Below are positions 57,533 through 64,000 of a stretch of DNA of 64,000 nt, piece by piece. This DNA comes from Hanleya hanleyi (lineage: Eukaryota > Mollusca > Polyplacophora > Lepidopleurida > Hanleyidae): positions 92,923-156,922 of the forward strand of contig JAVTVY010037110.1 of the NCBI GenBank assembly GCA_036873755.1. The letters are read 5' to 3'. Every line of letters begins with the position of its first letter. Position 1 is the stretch's first letter. The notes beneath the pieces are model-generated. The model was given only the letters and a program-made list of their open reading frames with translations. It made no database searches and was not told the origin of the DNA. Both the position numbers and the translations under genes were made by a program.

Positions 57533-58760
57533 TTATTTTTAGCAAATAGAACAAATGATATATATTTTGCCCAGCTGCCAGGGTACTCGAGAACATAAGA
57601 TCTCAGCATGGTGACCGTGGATGATAGGCATAATACCATTAAAGTCTACTGCCTAACTCGTGCCTTCCTGGAAAACGCCAGACATAAAATATCAATCTCT
57701 TTGAGAGGCCATATCGTGTGAAAAACTGAAGGAAATCTTCCACAACTGTCTTTGCAGTTATTCCTTTCAAAGGAACTGCTTCAAGAAATCTAGTGGTCAC
57801 AACCTTGGTCGTCAGCAGATACTTATATCCAGACTTTGTCCTGGGTTGGGGATCGACACAATCTACCAAATCTTTTCTGAATCGTTCATCAAATGCAGGA
57901 ATCGGTATTAATGGTGCTGGTTTCATAGATTGCTAAGGTTTTCCCTATCTTACATTTATGGCAGGCCTTACATTATCTCACAGCATCCTTGTGCAATTTG
58001 AGCAAAAAGAATGTTGCATAATTCTAGCCAGAGTCTTTCGGATGCCCAAATGATCTGCTATCGGGATGTCATGCTGTTATCTGGTGTAAAACTGATTAAC
58101 TTTCACTAGATGGGCTTTAAGGGGGTTTCCACTTCCTCATTAACATACCAGATTTCACAAAGAAACAATCACGGACTTCCCCAGATTCTTTTCTGACAAT
58201 GCGGAAATATTCCTGATAACAGGATCAGATGCTGTTCCTCAACTAGCGATGACCGCTTGAAAATAGAATCCAATGGATTACCACTCTCATTATTACCATC
58301 AAGATTCCCCCCCCCCCCCCCCCCAAACAGTCTCTGAGAGCCAAACGCCAGTATTATCCCCAGCTTTCTCCCCTCCTAATTCATTTCCTAGCAAAAAGGG
58401 TCACAGCCTCAGTGGGAATTCTCAACAATCTCTACTGGTACTGGACCAGTGACCAAATCACTTTTCGGGTTAACTTGGCATAAGGGAACATGAATATAAT
58501 TCCCATCAATACCCTGAATCATTGCACTAGCGTACACAGAACTATCCTGTGTGACGCCCCAATTTCTCTTAAGATAAGTACAGGTTTGCTTTTTCTCTCC
58601 GGATTAACTGGCGACACATCTCTCTTAGACAGGAAACCCCTATAACTAGATTTCCACTAACATCTGCTCTGTCAGGTAATTTGTGTACACGCTCAACATT
58701 TTCAGTTTTCGAGCTATGTGAGATAGTTGCATGAAGGTGCATTCCGTGACATAGAAAAGG
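57533..58760 (-). pseudogene. Gypsy element, proximal half: protease then integrase N-terminus
   Basis: In minus-strand order: an aspartic protease remnant with PVLILREIGAS (usual D-T/S-G replaced by E-I-G) and DLVTGPVPVEIVENS (about 58640-58400), an acidic/basic linker (about 58250-58130), the H2C2 integrase finger (GHPKD... CKACHKCKIG, about 58050-57945), and the integrase core frame 57926-57639 (FDERFRKDLVDCVDPQPRTKSGYKYLLT with the first catalytic Asp, AKTVVEDFLQFFTRYGL). No RT lies between protease and integrase. Together with 51195-52212 the order is protease, integrase, RT. Multiple stops and frameshifts. An 18-C run sits at 58307-58324. Confidence 0.8.
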
Positions 58761-59090
58761 AATCTATATCTGTATTGAATCAGAGACCCTATAATAAAGG
58801 AGACTGGTGAACGGCTTAAGATCAAAGGCTCAAAGGTGTGAATCGCTCGGATGTTCCTTGCGGATCACGTGACCTCGAGCGGGAGACTTGAGAGAAAATT
58901 TTCCCAGATTGACGCCATTTTGTTTTTCGTTGAATATACTTCTTGCAATTCCTGGATTATTTTGAGGCTCACAGTTACAGGGTTTCGTGTCTTTTATTCT
59001 TGAAACAGGGCAAGTAACATATTTATATACTTATTTCTGTCAATTTTATGCTGAAGTAGTAGGTAGAGTGGATTAACTAGTAACAGCTCC
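58761..59090. other. Unassigned junction, Gypsy to polymerase element
   Basis: No motif recognised except a CACGTGAC E-box-like stretch at about 58866. The left boundary of the polymerase-bearing element is probably here or slightly downstream. An AGTAGTAGGTAGAG stretch at about 59055 is one candidate end, since Polinton termini often begin with AG, but the other end lies outside the window. Confidence 0.35.
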
Positions 59091-59094
59091 TCAC

Positions 59095-59148
59095 TGCGCA
59101 TGCGCAGAATTTATTTTGGGGGCGTGGCTATGTGTGTGCGCATGCGTG
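59095..59148 (+). promoter_or_regulatory. NRF1-type palindromes and GC box
   Basis: TGCGCATGCGCA at 59095-59106 is the perfect NRF1 consensus palindrome. TGCGCATGCGTG at 59137-59148 is a second, imperfect one. Between them GGGGGCGTGGC (59118-59128) fits a Sp/KLF-type GC box. These match known animal transcription-factor motifs; binding is inferred. Confidence 0.6.
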
Positions 59149-59153
59149 AGTAT

Positions 59154-60002
59154 ATGCAAATGAGTTTTATGCAAATGAGGTCATTGGGTTCATTGGGTAT
59201 ATTCAAGATGGCGGCTTGTTTTTGTAGGGTGGGGGTGGTCGGATTCAAGATGGCGGCTTGTTTTTGTAGGTTAGGGGTGGTCGGATTCAAGATGGCGGCT
59301 TGTTTTTGTATGTTAGGGGTGGTCGTATTCAAGATGGCGGCTTGTTTTTGTAGGTTAGGGGTGGTCGTATTCAAGATGGCGGCTTGTTTGTGTGTGTTAT
59401 GGGTTTTCCCCAGCCCTCATTTGCATATGTTCAAGATGGCGGCTTGTTTTTGTAGGGTGGGGGTGGTCGGTTTCAAGATGGCGGCTTGTTTTTGTAGGTT
59501 AGGGGTGGTCGTATTCAAGATGGCGGCTTGTTTTTGTAGGGTAGGGGTGGTCGGTTTCAAGATGGCGGCTTGTTTGTGTGTGTTATGGGTTTTCCCCAGT
59601 CCTCCTCATTTGCATATGTCGTTTTCAAGATGGCGGCTTGTTTGTGTAGGGTTGGGGTGGTCGGTTTCAAGATGGCGGCTTGTTTGTGTGTGTTATGGGT
59701 TTTCCCCAGTCCTCCTCATTTGCATATGTCGTTTTCAAGATGGCGGCTTGTTTGTGTGTGTTAGGGGTGGTCGTGTTCAAGATGGCGGCTTGTTTTTGTG
59801 TGTTAGGGGTGGTCGTGTTCAAGATGGCGGCCTGTTGTCCGCTGAAAATATGCAAATGAGGTCTTTGCCACTGTCGTTTTCAAGATGGCGGCCTGTTTGT
59901 GTGTGTTAGGGGTGGTCGTTTTCAAGATGGTGGCTTGTTTTTGTAGGTTAGGGGTGGTCGTGTTCAAGATGGCGGTCTGTTGTCCGCTGAAAATATGCAA
60001 AT
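59154..60002 (+). promoter_or_regulatory. Seven octamer (Oct/POU) sites
   Basis: ATGCAAAT occurs at 59154-59161, 59169-59176, 59850-59857 and 59995-60002. Its complement ATTTGCAT occurs at 59419-59426, 59608-59615 and 59718-59725. All are exact. The first two are 15 bp apart, and the last ends 14 bp before the TATA box. The four plus-orientation sites are followed by GAG(G/T). Adenovirus terminal origins also use an Oct-1 site, which makes a dual promoter/origin role conceivable. Confidence 0.65.
59204..59976 (+). repeat. 42-bp tandem array of 17 YY1-type sites
   Basis: CAAGATGGCGGC-type sites start at 59204, 59246, 59288, 59330, 59372, 59432, 59474, 59516, 59558, 59626, 59668, 59736, 59778, 59820, 59881, 59923 and 59965, all in the same orientation. 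The core CAAGATGGCGG is exact in all but 59923 (GATGGTGG). Twelve of 16 spacings are exactly 42 bp; the others (60, 61, 68, 68) are the units carrying an octamer. The rest of each unit reads TTGTTTTTGTAGG-TTAGGGGTGGTCG with small variants. Because 42 is a multiple of three, plus and minus frames stay open across the array (for example 59100-59909), which need not mean coding. The motif is the established YY1 consensus; function is inferred. Confidence 0.9.
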
Positions 60003-60015
60003 GAGGTCAATGGGC

Positions 60016-60023
60016 TATAAAAG
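60016..60023 (+). promoter_or_regulatory. TATA box of the polymerase gene
   Basis: TATAAAAG, an exact core TATA match, at 60016-60023. A TCAATCT stretch at 60051-60057 fits the initiator consensus. No ATG occurs between there and 60137, so a transcript starting near 60045-60055 would have the polymerase start as its first AUG, after a leader of about 85-90 bases rich in CCAG repeats. Confidence 0.65.
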
Positions 60024-60136
60024 GAGTTCATTTTTAGGGCCAGGGTGTATTCAATCTGACTTACCTGACCTGTCTCCCAGCCAGCCAGCCAGCCACGCAG
60101 CCAGCACAGCCATCCATTTACTTTTTTCCAGTAAGC

Positions 60137-63100
60137 ATGAGACGTGGAGAAGATTTTCCCTTCGACCCAGCAGCACCTCCGGTTGAAGTCTTGCCTGAAG
60201 ATGCACGTGTCAGGGCCATTTATCAACGACACTGGGCTACCATACGCCATTGTTTTCATCGTGATCGTCGTCTTTTGGACTTATACAATTTTCGCCTGCA
60301 GGACCTCACGTATCTCACTACATATGCCGAGAACATTTTCAAAGATCAGGTGACAGCCTATAAGTTGAATGTCACATTTGGGTATATCTTACGACATAAA
60401 GCGACGGACCAACTGCAGTATTTCTATCCCAGTAACAATTCGTATGTGTTTGACCAGCCATTCATCATCACGGATGCGATTTCTCTGGAGCCGGTGGTCG
60501 AGCAACTCACTACATTAGACCCGTTGGAGTGGGCCCGCCTGCAACGCCCCAATACACATTGGCTTGTGGAAATGGTCACTAACGTCACATTTTTCGTCAC
60601 GAAAATGCGAGATCACCCGATCGGTGCTCCTGTACAACTTCCCCCGTGGTTGCTTTTTCGAAAAGGCCTGTATGCATTAACAGGAGGGATAAAGGGGCCC
60701 TACAAAGACCGGAAATGTCTGTTTCTTTGTTTGGCCGTGCATCTGGACGAGTGTGACCCCCGGGCTTGTGACACAGTGGCCGATGGCTATTGGGAACAAT
60801 ATCTAGAGCAGCACGACATGGATAAGCGGCACTTCCGTGGAGTTCCCTTTAAGAATTTGGATGATGTGGAAACATTGTTCGATATTAATATCTTTGTTTA
60901 TCGATTACGACGGGAGGAGGACGACACCTTTGTGGCTGAATTGGTTCGTCGATCCACAGAACGGTATGCTGCTACGATGAAAGTGAATGTGTTCGATGAC
61001 AATGGTGTGAGTCATTTTTCGCTCATTACCAATATGAGCCTGTACGCTCAGTCTTTCAGTTGTGCCCAATGCCATCGTGTGTTTAACCAGTCTTACACCT
61101 TACATCGCCACGAGAAAATCTGTGACAACAGTGTCAAGCGAGTCTATCCGGGTGGAGTGTATCATAACACACCTACTATTTTCCAGGAACTGGCCGATGA
61201 GGGTATCATCATACCGGAAGAGGACCGTTATTTTCCCTACCGGGCATGCTATGATTTTGAGGCCGTGTTGGAGCCCATGGACCTGTTTTCGGCTAAAACG
61301 CAGTGGACACAGCGACATATCCCCCTCAGTGTCAGCATTTCATCCAATGTACCTGGCTATGACGCTGCACCGGTGTGTTTCGTGTCCACGGGAGAAGCCC
61401 ATGAGTTGATCACCCGTATGATGGAGTATTTAGAGCGAGTGAGTGCGGCCAGTACGGAATTGTTGGTGGCCAAGTTCGACGACGTACTGACCCAGCTGGA
61501 CGACCGCATTCCTGAACCGGGTGTAGCGTTCAGCGATGAGTCCGAGTCCGAGTGCGAGTCCCAGCAGTCCCAGCCTCTGCAGTCGCAGGATGTCCCATTA
61601 CCTAAACCTTATGCGGAGAAATTGAAGTTACGGTTCCTTCAATACTTAGGTCAGTTACCGGTGCTCGGCTTCAATTCGGGGCGATACGACTTGAACCTGG
61701 TCAAGGAATTTCTCTATCCTTACTTAGCGCAGTCCGATACCCTCAAGTCGGTGATCAAGAAGATCAACAACCACATGGCCCTCACTACCACATCACTGCA
61801 TTTTCTCGATGTACGTAACTATTTAGCTCCAAATTGTAGCTATGACCAGTGGGTCAAGGCCTATGACTGTGCACAAACCAAAGGTTACTTTCCTTACACC
61901 TATATGACGAGCCTGGACCGCTTAGAAGACACCCAGTTACCACCTCGGGAAGCGTTTTACAATGACCTGAAAGGGGAAGCTCTGCCGGAGGCCACCTACA
62001 TCGAACTCCAGCAGGTATGGAACTGCCACAGCATGAAGACGTTGCGAGATTTCCTGGTGTGGTACAACAATTTGGACGTCGTGCCCTTTCTCGAAGCGGC
62101 CGAGAAAATGGTGCAACTCTTTCGTCGCCAAATGCGTGTGGACATCTTCAAAGAGTGCTTGAGTTTACCCGGTCTGGCGCTTCGCCATCTGTTTCAAGAC
62201 TGTCCAACCTACTTCTCGCTGATTCAAAAAAAAGATGCAGACATGCACGATTGTCTGAAGCGGAACATTGTGGGTGGCCCCAGTCTTATTTTCCACCGCT
62301 ACCATGAGAAGGACGTCACTACTCTCCCTAGTGGGAAACCCTGTGCCAAAATCATTGGATTTGACGCCAATGCCTTGTACCTGTGGTCGCTCGCCCAACC
62401 TATGCCCAGTGGGCATTATACACGTTGGCTGGCAGAAGGTAGGCATTTTACACCTGAACGGACGCCGTACAAACATCTCGCCGACCAGTGGATAGATTGG
62501 GAAGCCTATCGACGGGCCATTTATATACGTCACCAGACCAACGCCACAGAGAAGCGTATAGGAGATCGCCGACTGCCCGTCGATGGGTTTGCCCTTGTAC
62601 AAGGCACACCCACTGTATTTCAGTTTTACGGGTGTTACTGGCACGGCCACGAATGTCATTTTAGCGCTGGCCGTTTCAATGAGCGACGTGGAAAATCGGC
62701 ACAAGAATTACGGGAAGAAGTAGTGATCAACGGTGATTATGTCAAAGAGAGAGGATTCCATCTCATAGAGATGTGGGAATGTGAATTCCACACGATGTGC
62801 CAGGCCCTGCCCCATTTACAACGGTTCTTAAAAGAGCGTGAATATCCCTCGAGTCGTCGGCGACTGCTCAGTCTACCCCAGATGTTGGACGCCATTCGTT
62901 CGGGTCAGCTCTACGGTTTTGTAGAATGTGATGTGCATGTTCCCGACACTCTCAAGCCCCTCTTCGCCCAGTGTCCGCCTATCTTCAAGAACACGCTGGT
63001 GGGTCGGGCTGACATTGGAGAGACCATGGGTGCCTATGCGGAGCAACACGAGTGTTTGTCTAAACCTCGCCGCATGTTGATTGGAAGTATGTGGGCCGAA

Positions 63101-64000
63101 AAAATCTTGCTGGGCACCCCCTTACTGCAGTGGTACATGAACCACGGTTTGGAAATTACTCAAATCTATCAAGTGATCCAGTACGTACCTGAGGCTTGTT
63201 TTGCGGAGAATGCGGACCTCGTGACGAAGGCCCGTCGTCAAGGTGATCAAGACCCGAGTCAGGCCATCATGGCTGAATGTTGGAAACTCACTGGCAATGG
63301 TTATTATGGAAAAACGGTAACGAACCAGGATAAGCACGTCAACGTGAACATTTGCACGACTACCCAAGCTCGCAAAAAAGTGAATTCCCCGCTGTTTCGA
63401 TCCGTGGAGGTGATCGATGACGACACCTATGAAGTGACGTCAGCCAAGAAGACTATCCGGTATAATTTACCCCTCCAAATTGGGTGTATGGTCTATCAGA
63501 TGGCCAAGCTGAGGATGCTGGAATTCATCTATGATTTTATGGGTGTGTATTTTGATCCCTCAGACTGGCAACTCATGGAAATGGATACAGATTCGGCCTA
63601 CATGGCCGTTTCCCACCCGGACTGGGAGTCTCTCGTCAAACCCGAGTTACGGGCACAATATGAGGCGGAACGGGACCAGTGGCTACCCCGACGCGATCAC
63701 TACACCTACGACAAGCGGACACCCGGGCTCTTCAAGCTGGAGTGGAGTGGAGATGCTATGATTGCGCTCTCCTCCAAGACCTACTACTGTTACGGAGGAG
63801 ATGGAGGAGGAGAGGATAAGTTTAGCTGCAAAGGAGTGAGCCGGCGCGATCCCAACATAGACAAAGCTCTCTACCTGGGTGTATTGGAAAGCCAGGCCAG
63901 TGCGAGTGGCACTAATCACGGATTCCGGGTCGTCGACCACCAGATGCGGACCTATATCCAGCAACGAGACGCCTTTACTTTCTTTTATCCCAAACGAAAA
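60137..64000 (+). CDS. polB: Protein-primed-type family B DNA polymerase (Maverick/Polinton or adintovirus-like), open at window end
   Basis: An uninterrupted frame of 1288 codons to the window edge, replicative DNA polymerase of a large self-replicating DNA element. The start at 60137 is the first AUG after the TATA box and has A at -3; an in-frame stop lies upstream at 60035-60037. The N-terminal 300 residues have no motif I know. Cys309 begins a C2H2-like finger (CAQC...HRHEKIC). The 3'-5' exonuclease follows: Exo I Asp373/Glu375, Exo II Asn513/Asp518, Exo III Tyr643/Asp647. Then the palm: Pol A Asp743 in FDANALY, Pol B Lys1050-Asn1054-YG, Pol C Asp1150-Thr-Asp1152, and Lys1214-x-Tyr1216. 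Every catalytic position expected in the family is present. GC-rich, even codon use sets it apart from the flanking sequence. Polinton versus adintovirus versus another protein-primed element cannot be decided without the integrase and capsid genes outside the window. Confidence 0.92.
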   Translation, partial: MRRGEDFPFDPAAPPVEVLPEDARVRAIYQRHWATIRHCFHRDRRLLDLYNFRLQDLTYLTTYAENIFKDQVTAYKLNVTFGYILRHKATDQLQYFYPSNNSYVFDQPFIITDAISLEPVVEQLTTLDPLEWARLQRPNTHWLVEMVTNVTFFVTKMRDHPIGAPVQLPPWLLFRKGLYALTGGIKGPYKDRKCLFLCLAVHLDECDPRACDTVADGYWEQYLEQHDMDKRHFRGVPFKNLDDVETLFDINIFVYRLRREEDDTFVAELVRRSTERYAATMKVNVFDDNGVSHFSLITNMSLYAQSFSCAQCHRVFNQSYTLHRHEKICDNSVKRVYPGGVYHNTPTIFQELADEGIIIPEEDRYFPYRACYDFEAVLEPMDLFSAKTQWTQRHIPLSVSISSNVPGYDAAPVCFVSTGEAHELITRMMEYLERVSAASTELLVAKFDDVLTQLDDRIPEPGVAFSDESESECESQQSQPLQSQDVPLPKPYAEKLKLRFLQYLGQLPVLGFNSGRYDLNLVKEFLYPYLAQSDTLKSVIKKINNHMALTTTSLHFLDVRNYLAPNCSYDQWVKAYDCAQTKGYFPYTYMTSLDRLEDTQLPPREAFYNDLKGEALPEATYIELQQVWNCHSMKTLRDFLVWYNNLDVVPFLEAAEKMVQLFRRQMRVDIFKECLSLPGLALRHLFQDCPTYFSLIQKKDADMHDCLKRNIVGGPSLIFHRYHEKDVTTLPSGKPCAKIIGFDANALYLWSLAQPMPSGHYTRWLAEGRHFTPERTPYKHLADQWIDWEAYRRAIYIRHQTNATEKRIGDRRLPVDGFALVQGTPTVFQFYGCYWHGHECHFSAGRFNERRGKSAQELREEVVINGDYVKERGFHLIEMWECEFHTMCQALPHLQRFLKEREYPSSRRRLLSLPQMLDAIRSGQLYGFVECDVHVPDTLKPLFAQCPPIFKNTLVGRADIGETMGAYAEQHECLSKPRRMLIGSMWAEKILLGTPLLQWYMNHGLEITQIYQVIQYVPEACFAENADLVTKARRQGDQDPSQAIMAECWKLTGNGYYGKTVTNQDKHVNVNICTTTQARKKVNSPLFRSVEVIDDDTYEVTSAKKTIRYNLPLQIGCMVYQMAKLRMLEFIYDFMGVYFDPSDWQLMEMDTDSAYMAVSHPDWESLVKPELRAQYEAERDQWLPRRDHYTYDKRTPGLFKLEWSGDAMIALSSKTYYCYGGDGGGEDKFSCKGVSRRDPNIDKALYLGVLESQASASGTNHGFRVVDHQMRTYIQQRDAFTFFYPKRK

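Noticed and set aside
59100..59909. A 269-codon plus-strand frame with a 14-residue repeat (FKMAACFCRLGVVV-like), and matching minus-strand frames
   Set aside because: The 42-bp DNA repeat is a multiple of three, so frames stay open on both strands automatically. The DNA motif is better conserved than the protein, and the region sits just upstream of a TATA box.
61062..62495. Several 70-180 codon frames on both strands inside the polymerase region
   Set aside because: Shadows of the GC-rich polymerase ORF in other frames.

Overview
The window looks like intergenic, transposon-saturated DNA from an AT-rich animal genome, most likely a mollusc and perhaps a gastropod. That guess rests on the element families present: permuted Penelope-like elements (PLEs) with an N-terminal GIY-YIG domain, several LINE families, a SINE sharing a tail with one LINE, a Gypsy element with integrase upstream of RT, a FLYWCH-type MULE, and a Maverick/Polinton- or adintovirus-like DNA polymerase. 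I recognise no host gene, tRNA, rRNA or CRISPR array. Only two coding regions look intact: the MULE transposase (27205-28674, minus) and a family-B DNA polymerase that runs off the right edge (60137-64000, plus).

Layout. 1-20 kb: diverged copies of long non-coding repeats (here called R, C and D), interrupted by minus-strand PLE copies (1084-2640, 4679-7430), a decayed LINE (8110-9213), a 645-bp element with terminal direct repeats (10351-10995) and foldback elements. 20-24 kb: two convergent LINE fragments and a LINE 3' end. 24-32 kb: a second copy of repeat R carrying a PLE 3' end and a complete MULE (26679-29633). A related, uninterrupted copy at the start of the window preserves the MULE empty site. 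33-36 kb: a second copy of repeat C, with a second terminal-direct-repeat element. 36.6-38.7 kb: a roughly 185-bp tandem repeat interrupted by a TTAA-flanked MITE. 38.8-42 kb: a nearly complete LINE with a PLE fragment inserted in its ORF. 43.5-51 kb: a LINE with RNase H, more PLE pieces and an unusual palindrome.

51.2-58.8 kb is a nested stack. A Gypsy element (order protease, integrase, RT) is split by a PLE. That PLE carries a SINE (9-bp target duplication) and a 2.85-kb DNA transposon (TIR CAGGTTAGG, 5-bp duplication), and the transposon itself carries an 822-bp foldback.

58.8-64 kb is the most interesting part. An intact polymerase ORF of at least 1288 codons is preceded by about 1 kb of dense regulatory structure: an NRF1-type palindrome, a GC box, 17 same-strand YY1-type sites (16 with the core intact) mostly spaced exactly 42 bp apart, seven octamer (Oct/POU) sites and a TATA box placed so that the first downstream AUG starts the polymerase. 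This looks like a terminal or promoter region of a young protein-primed DNA element.

All identifications come from reading motifs and comparing segments by eye. No database search or alignment was run, so clade names are provisional and the edges of decayed repeats are approximate.
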